From: Allopontixanthobacter confluentis
GTDB taxonomy: Bacteria > Pseudomonadota > Alphaproteobacteria > Sphingomonadales > Sphingomonadaceae
Assembly: GCF_009827615.1 (NCBI RefSeq)
Contig: NZ_WTYU01000002.1
Location: forward strand, 541,020 to 605,019
DNA: 64,000 nucleotides
Reading direction: 5' to 3'
This document shows, one piece after another, positions 1-8,053 of this stretch; positions within the stretch are counted from its first letter, which is position 1; each line of letters opens with the position of its first letter. The translations under genes and the position numbers were made by a program. Below the pieces are notes generated by a model, which worked only from the letters and a program-made list of their open reading frames with translations, made no database searches and was not told the origin of the DNA.

Positions 1-355
1 GGCCGGCAAGTCCAACAACACCTATCGCGGACTGGTGCGCGTTGCCGCCAATGCCGACAATGTGCGCAATTTCACCCAGTGTGACAGCCTGCTGCTGGGC
101 AGCACCTGCGGCGCGCATACGGTGCCCTATATCGAAGTGCGCAACCCCACCGCGCAGATCGAACATGAAGCGACCACCAGCAAGATTTCGGATGACCAGC
201 TGTTCTACGCCATGCAGCGCGGGCTGGGTCAGGAAGAAGCGGTGGCGCTGATCGTCAACGGTTTTGCCAAGGAAGTTATGAAGCAATTGCCCATGGAATT
301 CGCAGTGGAAGCACAAAAGCTGCTGGCTATCTCGCTTGAAGGATCGGTCGGATGA
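1..355 (+). CDS. sufB: Fe-S cluster assembly scaffold SufB (C-terminal part, 5' truncated by window edge)
   Basis: This is the C-terminal end of SufB, which with SufC and SufD forms the SufBC2D scaffold that builds Fe-S clusters in the cytosol. The frame is open from base 2. It carries recognisable SufB residues: SNNTYRGLV, a Cys-containing DSLLLGSTCGAHT stretch, the PYIEVRNPTAQIEHEATTSKI core of the beta-helix, and the EAVALIVNGFAKEV helix that binds SufC. Its stop codon overlaps the ATG of the next gene (ATGA at 352-355), so the two are probably translationally coupled. The gene heads a suf operon running to 4424. The N-terminus lies outside the window. Confidence 0.96.
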   Translation, partial: AGKSNNTYRGLVRVAANADNVRNFTQCDSLLLGSTCGAHTVPYIEVRNPTAQIEHEATTSKISDDQLFYAMQRGLGQEEAVALIVNGFAKEVMKQLPMEFAVEAQKLLAISLEGSVG

Positions 356-825
356 AAAAGACACTCTCCATCAAGACAGGCCCCAAGGAAAGCAGTGCTG
401 ACCCGCGTGACAATTGGGGCGTGAAGGGCAAGCGGCTGGACCGGCTGCATGAAATGGCCCGTGATCGCAAACGCAACCCCAGCGATGCTGAAAAGCTGAT
501 GTGGAAGCAATTGGCCAATCAGAGACTGGGCGGCTTCAAGTTCAAGCGGCAGTTCATTGTCGGCACGTCGATTGTCGATTTCGCCTGCCCCGCCGTGTGG
601 CTGGTGGTGGAAATTGACGATGCCGATATCGGCAGCGAAGTTGAAGCCTTGAGCGACCGCAAACTGGCCGAAGTGGGTGTGCGCGTTCTGCGTTTCACCA
701 ACGAGCAGGTGCTGGAAGATGTCGAAGCGGTCTGCGGGCAGATCCTCGACATGCTGAACACCAAATTCGAAAAACCCAAGCGCCATCGGACATCCGATGC
801 CGTCGCCTATAATTCCGATAATTGA
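352..825 (+). CDS. DUF559 domain protein inside the suf operon (PD-(D/E)XK-like fold)
   Basis: A 157-residue protein of the DUF559 family, which has a Vsr-like endonuclease fold. The family pattern is visible: LMWKQLANQRLGGFKFKRQFIVG, then IVDFACPAVWLVVEIDD, then the closing VRVLRFTNEQVLEDVEAV. In most relatives the segment after the second strand reads E-x-D-G-x-x-H. Here it is EIDDADIGSE, with no Gly or His, so nuclease activity may be reduced or lost. The gene overlaps sufB by four bases and ends 9 bases before sufC, so it is co-transcribed with Fe-S assembly genes. I recall DUF559 genes at this operon position in other sphingomonads. Their role is unknown to me. Confidence 0.85.
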   Translation: MKKTLSIKTGPKESSADPRDNWGVKGKRLDRLHEMARDRKRNPSDAEKLMWKQLANQRLGGFKFKRQFIVGTSIVDFACPAVWLVVEIDDADIGSEVEALSDRKLAEVGVRVLRFTNEQVLEDVEAVCGQILDMLNTKFEKPKRHRTSDAVAYNSDN

Positions 826-834
826 GATTCCAGA

Positions 835-1578
835 ATGCTGAAAATTGACAACCTGTCTGCTGAAATTGGCGGCAAGCCCATCCTCAAAGGCCTGAGCCTG
901 TTCATCAATGCAGGCGAAATCCATGCCATCATGGGCCCTAATGGCGCGGGTAAATCCACGCTGGCCTATGTGCTGGGCGGGCGCCCCGGTTATGAAGTGA
1001 CCGGCGGCAGCGTCACCTTCATGGGCAAGGATCTGCTGGAACTTGAAACGCATGAACGGGCGGCGCTGGGCCTGTTCCTGGGTTTCCAGTATCCGGTTGA
1101 AATTCCCGGCGTGTCCAACGTACAATTCCTGCGCGAAGCGCTGAATGCCCAGCGCGGTGCCCGCGGCGAAGCCCCGCTTTCCGGCGGCGAATTTCTGAAA
1201 CTGGCCAAGGAAAAGGCCTCCCTGCTGAAAATGGACATGGAAATGCTCAAGCGGCAGGTCAATGTCGGCTTTTCCGGCGGTGAGAAAAAGCGCGCCGAAA
1301 TGGTCCAGATGGGCATTCTCGACCCGGTTTTCGCCGTGCTGGATGAAACCGATAGCGGCCTTGATATCGACGCGCTGCGCATTGTGGGTGACGGGATCAA
1401 CACCATCATGCGCAAGCCTGAAAGGGCCGTGCTGCTGATCACCCATTACCAGCGCCTGCTGGATTATGTGAAGCCCGATTTCGTCCATGTGCTGGCCGAT
1501 GGCCGGATCGTCAAAACCGGCGGGCCGGAACTGGCGCTGCGATTGGAAGAAGAAGGTTACGAGGTGGTCGCAGCGTGA
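835..1578 (+). CDS. sufC: Fe-S cluster assembly ATPase SufC
   Basis: The ABC-type ATPase of the SufBC2D complex; it powers conformational change of the scaffold and is cytosolic. The 247-residue length is normal for the family. Visible motifs are Walker A GPNGAGKS at residues 34-41, the Q-loop region LGFQYPVEIPG, the ABC signature FSGGEKKRAEM, Walker B FAVLDETDSGLD and the switch His in LLITHYQR. It starts at ATG 835 and ends in a GTGA overlap with sufD. Confidence 0.98.
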   Translation: MLKIDNLSAEIGGKPILKGLSLFINAGEIHAIMGPNGAGKSTLAYVLGGRPGYEVTGGSVTFMGKDLLELETHERAALGLFLGFQYPVEIPGVSNVQFLREALNAQRGARGEAPLSGGEFLKLAKEKASLLKMDMEMLKRQVNVGFSGGEKKRAEMVQMGILDPVFAVLDETDSGLDIDALRIVGDGINTIMRKPERAVLLITHYQRLLDYVKPDFVHVLADGRIVKTGGPELALRLEEEGYEVVAA

Positions 1579-2342
1579 CCGAGGCAGCCACCCTTCCCAC
1601 CACGCGCGACGAGGACTGGCGCTATGCTGACAGCGAATTTCTGGCTGCAGCAAACCCGCAAGCGATCAACCATTGGCGCACGTTGACCGTTCCGGCGGGC
1701 GAAACCCGTGCCAGATATTCCGAGGAATCTTCCGGCGCGCAATGCCCCGGTTCGGTCGAGCGATACCGCGTGCATGTAGAGCGGGGCGGCAGGTTCGAGG
1801 CGTTTCACCTTGTCACGGGCGGCCGTTATGTCCGCCATGAAATCGAAGTTACGCTGGAAGAAGGCGCGCATTTCGAATTCGGCGGGGTCACTCTGGGCGG
1901 CGATGACAAGGTGCAGGAATTTGTCACCAGGGTCATCCATGCTGAGCCCAATGCGACATCGAACCAGGTTGTTCGCGCTGTCCAATGGGGCAAGTCGACC
2001 GGCAATTTCCTGGGCCGGATCGAAGTGGTGCGCGATGCGCAGAAAACCGACGCGGCGCAGAATTTTCGCGCACTCCTGCTGGAACGCGGGGCCTCTGCCA
2101 ACACCAAGCCCGAACTGGAAATTTTCGCGGACGATGTGAAATGCGCGCATGGCGCGGCAATCGGCGCGCTGGATGAAACGGCGGGCTATTACATGGCCGC
2201 ACGCGGCCTGCCGCCGGAAGTGGCGCGCAAGCTGCAGGTGCAGGCTTTCATTGCCGATGCCTTTGCCAATTGCAGCAATTCCGATGCGGCAGATCGTCTG
2301 CTGGAAGGCGCGCTTCTTAAACTGGATGGTGCGGTAATTTGA
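1575..2342 (+). CDS. sufD: Fe-S cluster assembly protein SufD (short form)
   Basis: A SufB/SufD-family beta-helix protein that partners SufB and SufC. At 255 residues it is much shorter than the enterobacterial protein of about 420, mainly because the N-terminal region is compact. The C-terminal part is typical: ALLLERGASANTKPELEIFADDVKCAHGAAIGALDE, including the conserved CAHGA segment. The start is GTG at 1575, inside the sufC stop (GTGA). The stop TGA at 2340-2342 overlaps the next gene. I recall the short length as typical of this lineage, so I do not read it as truncation. Confidence 0.95.
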   Translation: MTEAATLPTTRDEDWRYADSEFLAAANPQAINHWRTLTVPAGETRARYSEESSGAQCPGSVERYRVHVERGGRFEAFHLVTGGRYVRHEIEVTLEEGAHFEFGGVTLGGDDKVQEFVTRVIHAEPNATSNQVVRAVQWGKSTGNFLGRIEVVRDAQKTDAAQNFRALLLERGASANTKPELEIFADDVKCAHGAAIGALDETAGYYMAARGLPPEVARKLQVQAFIADAFANCSNSDAADRLLEGALLKLDGAVI

Positions 2343-3553
2343 TCATGCAGACGCCCTCCCGCAAGGCCGACTTTCCCGGGCTGATGACGCCTGATGGCAA
2401 GCCTTGGCATTACCTCGATACCGCTGCCACCGCGCAAAAGCCGCAGGCCGTGATCGATGCGATGGTGAACGCGCTGGGCCGCGATTATGCGACTGTGCAC
2501 CGCGGGGTTTATGCGCGTTCTGCCGACATGACCGCCGCCTATGAAAAGGCGCGGAGCCGCGTCCAGTCCTTCATCGGCGCGAAATCGGCCAACGAGATTG
2601 TCTTCGTGCGCGGCGCGACCGAGGGGATCAACCTTGTCGCATCAAGCTGGGGCATGGCCAATCTCAAGGCGGGCGACCGCATCATGCTGTCCATGCTGGA
2701 ACATCATTCCAACATCGTGCCGTGGCAGATGGTGGCTGAAAAGACCGGTGCCAGCATCGATGTCTGCCCGCTGACGCCAGACGGGCTGATAGACCTTGAT
2801 GCGTTGGAAACCATGCTGACGCCGCAGCACAAGATCGTGGCGCTGGCCCATGTGTCCAATGTGCTGGGTTCTGTGCTGGGCGCGAAACGCGCTGCCAGAC
2901 TGGCGCATGGTGTGGGCGCGAAACTGCTGCTGGACGGGTGCCAGGCAGCCCCACGCATGCGGCTGGCAATGCAGGAACTGGACTGCGATTTCTACGTGTT
3001 TTCCGGCCATAAGCTATATGGCCCGACCGGCGTGGGCGTGTTGTGGGCGCGCGAGGAAATTCTTGCCGCCATGCCCCCCTATCAGGGCGGCGGCGCGATG
3101 ATTGACCGCGTGACCTTTGAAAAAACCACCTATGCCCCGCCGCCGCAGCGGTTCGAAGCTGGCACGCCGATGATTACCGAAGTGATCGCGCTGCATGCCG
3201 CCATCGATTATGTCGATGCGCTGGATCTGGAAGCCTGCTTTGCCCATGAAAGCGCCCTTGCCGCCAAGGCGCGCGAAGCCTTGTCGCAATTCAATTCGAT
3301 CCGCCTGTTCGGGCCGGAAAAATCCGCCGGTATCGTGTCATTCGAGATGGCAGGGGTTCATCCCCACGATCTGGGCACCATATTGGATGAAGACAATGTC
3401 GCTATCCGTGCCGGCCATCATTGCGCGCAGCCGCTGATGGCGCATCTGGGTGTGCCGGCAACGGCCCGCGCCAGTTTTGGCGTATATAGCGATGAAAGCG
3501 ATATTGCCGCGTTGATGCGCGGTATTGAAAGAACCAAGAGGATATTCGGCTGA
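2339..3553 (+). CDS. sufS: Cysteine desulfurase SufS
   Basis: A group II, PLP-dependent cysteine desulfurase that supplies sulfur from L-cysteine for Fe-S assembly. The family signature HRGVYARSADMTAAYE is near the N-terminus, the PLP-binding lysine is in FSGHKLYGPTG, and the catalytic cysteine is at about residue 362 in RAGHHCAQPLM. It can start at TTG 2339, overlapping the sufD stop, or at ATG 2345; ATG 2345 is equally plausible and changes the protein by two residues. No SufE is visible in the window, so the sulfur acceptor is elsewhere. Confidence 0.97.
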   Translation: MIMQTPSRKADFPGLMTPDGKPWHYLDTAATAQKPQAVIDAMVNALGRDYATVHRGVYARSADMTAAYEKARSRVQSFIGAKSANEIVFVRGATEGINLVASSWGMANLKAGDRIMLSMLEHHSNIVPWQMVAEKTGASIDVCPLTPDGLIDLDALETMLTPQHKIVALAHVSNVLGSVLGAKRAARLAHGVGAKLLLDGCQAAPRMRLAMQELDCDFYVFSGHKLYGPTGVGVLWAREEILAAMPPYQGGGAMIDRVTFEKTTYAPPPQRFEAGTPMITEVIALHAAIDYVDALDLEACFAHESALAAKAREALSQFNSIRLFGPEKSAGIVSFEMAGVHPHDLGTILDEDNVAIRAGHHCAQPLMAHLGVPATARASFGVYSDESDIAALMRGIERTKRIFG

Positions 3554-4068
3554 TGGACAAGCCCGAAGACAACGCCCGCGACACTATCGTCGCCCTGTCA
3601 CCTGCCGAGCAGGCAGAAACGCTGGCCAAGCCGCCGCGCGCACGGGTGAGCGATGCGATTGACGTGGATTCAGAAACCATGGGTGAAAAGCTGGAACGCA
3701 AACGCGACTATCTGGAAGGCTTCCTGTCGAAAAAGCCCGAAAACGTCACTCCGGGTGAGCCGGGCGGCGATCTGTATGAAGCGGTCGTGGCGGCGCTGAA
3801 GGAAATCTACGATCCGGAAATTCCGGTCAATATCTATGACCTCGGCCTGATTTACGCCGTGGAAGTGTCACCCGATGCAGATGTGGTCATCAACATGACG
3901 CTGACCACCCCGCATTGCCCGGTGGCAGAATCCATGCCTGGCGAAGTGGAATTGCGCGCAGCATCGGTGCCCGGGGTGCGCGATGCCGAAGTAAATCTCG
4001 TCTGGGACCCGCCGTGGGATCCCCAGAAGATGAGCGATGAAGCCCGCCTCGAACTGGGAATGTTGTGA
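3553..4068 (+). CDS. SUF-associated DUF59 (MIP18-like) protein, SufT/PaaD family
   Basis: A 171-residue cytosolic protein with a poorly conserved N-terminal extension of about 65 residues followed by a DUF59 domain: LYEAVVAALKEIYDPEIPVNIYDLGLIYAVEV, then INMTLTTPHCPVAESMPGEV with the conserved Cys, then VNLVWDPPWDPQKMSDEARLELG. This family helps maturation of Fe-S proteins. The gene is embedded in the suf operon, starting at the ATG that overlaps the sufS TGA and ending in a TGATG overlap with the A-type carrier gene. Confidence 0.93.
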   Translation: MDKPEDNARDTIVALSPAEQAETLAKPPRARVSDAIDVDSETMGEKLERKRDYLEGFLSKKPENVTPGEPGGDLYEAVVAALKEIYDPEIPVNIYDLGLIYAVEVSPDADVVINMTLTTPHCPVAESMPGEVELRAASVPGVRDAEVNLVWDPPWDPQKMSDEARLELGML

Positions 4069-4424
4069 TGACAGAGACCAAGACCCGCACCATGCCTGCC
4101 GCTGTCATACTGACCAAAGGGGCAGAGCAGCGCATTGCAGACCTGATGGCCAAGGCGCCTGAAGATGCCATCGGGGTCAAGCTGTCGACCCCGCGGCGTG
4201 GCTGTTCCGGCCTTGCCTATTCGGTCGATTACGTCGCCGAAGAAGCCAAGTTTGACGAGAAAATCGAAACGCCCGGCGGCACGTTCTACATCGACGGTGC
4301 CAGTGTGCTCTATCTGGTCGGATCGATCATGGACTGGGTGGAGGATGATTTTACCGCAGGGTTCACCTTTGCCAACCCCAATGCCAAGGGTGCTTGCGGC
4401 TGCGGCGAAAGCTTCATGGTCTAG
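4068..4424 (+). CDS. sufA: HesB/IscA-type A-type Fe-S carrier (SufA-like)
   Basis: A small A-type carrier that receives clusters from SufBCD and passes them to apo-proteins. The three cluster-binding cysteines are visible: one in RRGCSGLAY and two in the C-terminal ACGCGESF. The start is placed at ATG 4068, overlapping the preceding TGA; an in-frame GTG at 4065 would add one residue. It is the last gene of the suf operon and is convergent with the lipoprotein gene at 4431. Confidence 0.95.
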   Translation: MTETKTRTMPAAVILTKGAEQRIADLMAKAPEDAIGVKLSTPRRGCSGLAYSVDYVAEEAKFDEKIETPGGTFYIDGASVLYLVGSIMDWVEDDFTAGFTFANPNAKGACGCGESFMV

Positions 4425-4430
4425 GCTTAC

Positions 4431-4880
4431 CTAGCGGCGTTTGAGTGCTGCCACACAGGCGGCGCGGTCCACGTCCAGCCCGTCACTCGTGCGTCGTGCA
4501 TCGACATAGGTGGCGGTCGGCTCTGCGCCTTGCCGTAACGGGTAGAGATAGACATCCAGCACGCAGGCTTCGCCGCTGAATTGCAATTTGCGCGTGTCGC
4601 CTTCGTAAACATCCAGGCGCGGCGTGCCAAACGCGCGCGTCAGACTGTCAGCATTGGAACCGATCAGGCCATCGACACCGGCTATGTTCATCACCCGCGG
4701 CGCGCGAAACGCGGTGCTTGCGGGCATGGACGGGTTGGCCGGCGGCGGGCCTGCGCGGGTGGTGCGCCCGGCCGGCGGATTGGACGCGGTGCCGGGCGAT
4801 GCTTTTGGCACAGTGCCAGCACATGCCGCCAGCAGCGGCAAAATGGCAATCGCAAGGGCGCGGCCAGGGTTAATTCGCAT
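4431..4880 (-). CDS. Putative lipoprotein, function unknown
   Basis: A predicted 149-residue outer-membrane or periplasmic lipoprotein. The N-terminus has MRINPGRALAIAILPLLAACAG with an LAAC lipobox, followed by a Pro/Ala-rich linker and a C-terminal domain with two cysteines (GEACVLDVYLYP and RAACVAALKRR) that could form a disulfide. The start at 4880 is preferred over an in-frame ATG at 4901 because AAGGAA sits 6-7 bases upstream and the signal peptide then begins properly. It overlaps the end of the upstream CysZ-like gene, so both are probably in one transcript. Confidence 0.75.
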   Translation of the reverse strand: MRINPGRALAIAILPLLAACAGTVPKASPGTASNPPAGRTTRAGPPPANPSMPASTAFRAPRVMNIAGVDGLIGSNADSLTRAFGTPRLDVYEGDTRKLQFSGEACVLDVYLYPLRQGAEPTATYVDARRTSDGLDVDRAACVAALKRR

Positions 4881-5562
4881 GTCGGGTTCCTTTCCGGCCA
4901 TGCACCAGATGGGTGGCAGCCGCTGCGCCGATGACGGGCGCCAGAAGATTGACGAAAGGGATGATCAGCAGGCCTGCAACGCTCGCCCCCAGCACAAACC
5001 GCAAGGGCGCGCCAAGCGGCTGCGCGCTATCATCACGCACGGCGTGGCGCAGCCACACCATGTCCTGCAATTCGCGGCCCAGCAGCCAGCCATTTACCAG
5101 CAGAAATAGGATCGGCGTGCCAACGCCGGTAACCAGCAGCGCAATGGCAAAAGGCGCGGCGACCAGATTGGCGATCACAGCGCGAAGGGTGGAACGCATG
5201 GAATTGCGCAATTCTTCTTTCCAGCCAATGCTGCGGGCCGAGGCCAGCGCCGCCGGATAATGCCGCGCTTCTACCGCCTGCACCACTTCGTCGGCAAAGA
5301 ATTGCAGCACTGCCAGCGCAACCAGCCGGAACAGCAGCCATCCGCCAATGGCAGTGAGCACAACCGCCACCAATGCGCCCAACTCGCCGCCATAGGATAC
5401 ATCCCACCTGTCCAGCACACCCGCCAGCAGATACCACGCACCAAACCCCAGCAAGCCCAGCACAGCCAGTGTCAGCAGCATGGATTTGGCCAGCACCCGC
5501 AGGATTGCAGGGTCTGTTAATTGTGCAAATGCACGGGCAAGGGCAGTCGGCAGGGAGAGCAT
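4870..5562 (-). CDS. EI24/CysZ-family membrane protein
   Basis: About 230 residues with several hydrophobic segments: ILRVLAKSMLLTLAVLGLLGFGAWYLL, LGALVAVVLTAIGGWLLFRLVALAVLQF, NLVAAPFAIALLVTGVGTPILFLLVNGWLLG and FVLGASVAGLLIIPFVNLLAPVIGAAAATHLVH. The conserved N-x-W-LLGREL and IPFVNLLAPVIGAAAATHL motifs are those of the EI24 domain family, which includes the sulfate transporter CysZ. ATG 5562 is chosen over an upstream in-frame TTG at 5616 because family members begin just before ALARAFAQLTDP. Whether it moves sulfate is unknown; no cys genes lie nearby. Confidence 0.8.
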   Translation of the reverse strand: MLSLPTALARAFAQLTDPAILRVLAKSMLLTLAVLGLLGFGAWYLLAGVLDRWDVSYGGELGALVAVVLTAIGGWLLFRLVALAVLQFFADEVVQAVEARHYPAALASARSIGWKEELRNSMRSTLRAVIANLVAAPFAIALLVTGVGTPILFLLVNGWLLGRELQDMVWLRHAVRDDSAQPLGAPLRFVLGASVAGLLIIPFVNLLAPVIGAAAATHLVHGRKGTRHAN

Positions 5563-5695
5563 CTGCAACGCCTGTGCCGCGCTGACATGGGCCAAGTCAA
5601 TCGCACTTTGTTGCAATGCGGGGCAGGCAGGTCTTGGCGCACGGCGCGCGAGCCGCTAGGCGCGCCTTTTGACTGACCGAATCCCAAGGATTTCC

Positions 5696-6691
5696 ATGAC
5701 CAACACCCGTTACGACGTAATCGCCATCGGCAATGCCATTGTTGATGTAATGGCCCCCTGCGAAGATGCGCTGATCGAACAGCTGGGCATGACACGCGGC
5801 GGCATGACGCTGATCGATACCGATGGCGCCAATACGCTGTATGATGCGATGGGCCCGGCAAAGGAAATTTCCGGCGGTTCGGCCGCTAATACGCTGGCTG
5901 GCCTGGCCGGGCTTGGCGCGACTTGCGGTTTCATCGGGCAGGTTGCCGATGACCAGCTGGGCGATGTGTTCAAACATGACATCCGCGCAGCCGGTATCGA
6001 TTTTGATACTGCGGCCCGCGCTGGCGACCCGCCGACTGCCCGCTGCCTGATTTTTGTCACCCCCGATGGCCAGCGCACCATGAACACTTTCCTTGGTGCA
6101 TCGCAATTCCTGCCGGCAGACGCGCTGGACCTGGAAGCGATTGCCGCATCCAAGGTGCTGTATCTGGAAGGCTATTTGTGGGATCCGGAAGAACCACGCG
6201 CCGCCATGCGCCGCGCCATCGGTGCTGCGCGTGATGCGGGCCGCAAGGTTGCTTTCACCCTGTCAGACCCGTTCGTAATCTCGCGCCACGGTGATGATTT
6301 CCGTGCCCTGATTGATGAAGGCATGATCGACATCCTGTTTGCCAACAAGGATGAACTGGCCGCCCTGACTGGCGAAGATGACTTTGACGCAGGGCTGGCA
6401 GCACTGTCGCCCAAGGTTCCTGTCATGGTGGTCACCCGCGGTCCTGATGGTGCCGTGGCCGTTGCCGATGGACAGCGTTCCGAAGTGGCCGCGCAGCCCA
6501 TTGCCAAGGTAGTGGACACCACGGGCGCGGGCGATCTGTTTGCCGCAGGCTTCCTTGCCGGCCATGTGCGCGGTGAAAGTGTCGAGAATTGCCTGATCAT
6601 GGGTTCGGTCTCGGCAGCCGAAGTGATTTCGCACTACGGTGCGCGCCCCGAAGCTGACCTGAAGGCGCTCGTCGCTGCAAAGCTGGGCTAA
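5696..6691 (+). CDS. Adenosine kinase (PfkB carbohydrate kinase family)
   Basis: A 331-residue ribokinase-fold enzyme that probably phosphorylates adenosine to AMP in purine salvage. PfkB signatures are present: the N-terminal GNAIVDVMA and GGSAANTLAGLAGLG, and the C-terminal DTTGAGDLFAAGFLAG with the catalytic Asp. ATG 5696 is used because AAGGA lies 7 bases upstream; an in-frame TTG at 5669 is less likely. It is convergent with purD across a hairpin at 6699-6740. Another PfkB sugar substrate cannot be excluded, but alphaproteobacterial proteins of this type are generally called adenosine kinases. Confidence 0.88.
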   Translation: MTNTRYDVIAIGNAIVDVMAPCEDALIEQLGMTRGGMTLIDTDGANTLYDAMGPAKEISGGSAANTLAGLAGLGATCGFIGQVADDQLGDVFKHDIRAAGIDFDTAARAGDPPTARCLIFVTPDGQRTMNTFLGASQFLPADALDLEAIAASKVLYLEGYLWDPEEPRAAMRRAIGAARDAGRKVAFTLSDPFVISRHGDDFRALIDEGMIDILFANKDELAALTGEDDFDAGLAALSPKVPVMVVTRGPDGAVAVADGQRSEVAAQPIAKVVDTTGAGDLFAAGFLAGHVRGESVENCLIMGSVSAAEVISHYGARPEADLKALVAAKLG

Positions 6692-6698
6692 AGGCAAT

Positions 6699-6740
6699 GC
6701 CGGCTGGCTGGCGTGCCGTGATGGCCGCCAGCCTGCCGGC
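6699..6740. terminator. Long hairpin between convergent genes
   Basis: GCCGGCTGGCTGGCG at 6699-6713 is nearly complementary to CGCCAGCCTGCCGGC at 6726-6740, with a 12-base loop. It sits between the stop codons of the adenosine kinase gene (+) and purD (-). It could terminate both transcripts, but there is no clear T tract. Confidence 0.55.
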
Positions 6741-6751
6741 GTTATCAGGCG

Positions 6752-8053
6752 TTATTTGCCTTCGCGGGCCACTTCCCGCCAGCCGATGTCACGGCGGCAG
6801 AAACCCGACGGGAAGGTGATAGCGTCCACCGCGCGATAGGCCGCAGCCTGCGCCTGCGTCGCATTTTTACCGGTCGCCGTCACATTCAGCACGCGGCCCC
6901 CATTGGCGACCAGAGTGCCATCCGGCAGCTGTTTGGTGCCCGCATGAAAAATCTTCACCCGGTCGCCGGTTGCTCCGGCTTCCGCCTCGCCCAGATCGAT
7001 TACGCCGCCTTTTTCAGGCGCGTCGGGGTAGCCCTTCGCTGCCATGACCACTGTCAGCGCGGTTTCCTCTGCGAAGCGGGCCGGCTGGCAGGTTGCCAGC
7101 TTGTTGTCAGCACAGGCCAGCATCAATTCGCCCAGATCGCTTTGCAGGCGCGTCATCAGCACCTGGCATTCAGGATCGCCAAAGCGGCAATTATATTCAA
7201 TCAGCTTGGGCCCCTGCTTGGTCAGCATCAGCCCGGCAAACAGCACGCCGGAATAGGGCATGCCTTCATTGGCCAGCGTCCTGACCGTGGGCGCGATAAT
7301 TTTTTCCAGCACTTCACCGCGCAGCATCGGAGTCAGCACCGGGGCCGGGCTGTATGCGCCCATGCCGCCGGTATTGGGTCCGGTATCGCCTTCGCCCACC
7401 CGCTTGTGATCCTGCGCGCTGCCGAATGACAGGATGGTCGCGCCATCGGTCAGGGCAAAGAAGCTGGCTTCCTCGCCGCGCATAAATTCCTCGATCACCA
7501 CTTCCGCGCCGGCCTCGCCAAACCGGCCGCCGAACATGTCCTCCAGCGCAGCCAAGGCTTCCTCACGCGTTTCGGGAATGACTACGCCCTTGCCAGCCGC
7601 CAACCCGTCAGCCTTCAGCACATAGGGCGGCTGGAAATTGTCGAGCGCCTTTACCGCCTCGGTAAAGCTGGCGGTGCGCACATAGGCTGCCGTGGGGATA
7701 CCGGCGCGCTCGCACAAATCCTTGGTGAAACCCTTGCTGCCTTCCAGCTGCGCTGCGGCTTTTGACGGGCCGAACACGGAAACACCTTCCCCGCGCAGCG
7801 TATCGGCCAGCCCGTCCACCAGCGGGGCTTCGGGTCCAATCACCACCAGCCCGATGCGGTTCGCATTGCAGAAATGCACCACGGCGCCATGGTCTGCAGC
7901 GTCCAGCGCGACACATTCGGCATGGTCGGCAATTCCGGGGTTGCCCGGCGCGGCGTAGAACCTATCCTGTGCGCCAGACAGCAAGCGGGATTGCGCCAGC
8001 TTCCATGCCAGCGCATGTTCGCGTCCGCCCGATCCCAGCAGCAGGATATTCAT
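6752..8053 (-). CDS. purD: Phosphoribosylamine-glycine ligase PurD (GAR synthetase)
   Basis: An ATP-grasp enzyme of de novo purine synthesis that joins glycine to 5-phosphoribosylamine. The protein is 433 residues, a normal length. Motifs seen are the N-terminal [19 protein letters not shown], the ATP-grasp loop [14 protein letters not shown], the family signature RFGDPECQ and the C-terminal [11 protein letters not shown]. The start is set at 8053 from the conserved N-terminus; upstream in-frame codons lie inside xseA on the other strand. The initiation codon shares two base pairs with that of the divergent xseA gene. Confidence 0.97.
   Translation of the reverse strand: MNILLLGSGGREHALAWKLAQSRLLSGAQDRFYAAPGNPGIADHAECVALDAADHGAVVHFCNANRIGLVVIGPEAPLVDGLADTLRGEGVSVFGPSKAAAQLEGSKGFTKDLCERAGIPTAAYVRTASFTEAVKALDNFQPPYVLKADGLAAGKGVVIPETREEALAALEDMFGGRFGEAGAEVVIEEFMRGEEASFFALTDGATILSFGSAQDHKRVGEGDTGPNTGGMGAYSPAPVLTPMLRGEVLEKIIAPTVRTLANEGMPYSGVLFAGLMLTKQGPKLIEYNCRFGDPECQVLMTRLQSDLGELMLACADNKLATCQPARFAEETALTVVMAAKGYPDAPEKGGVIDLGEAEAGATGDRVKIFHAGTKQLPDGTLVANGGRVLNVTATGKNATQAQAAAYRAVDAITFPSGFCRRDIGWREVAREGK

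Noticed and set aside
229-1653. Long open frame on the minus strand opposite the DUF559 gene and sufC
   Set aside because: It is antisense to well-recognised suf operon genes and its translation resembles no family. Long antisense frames are expected in GC-rich DNA.
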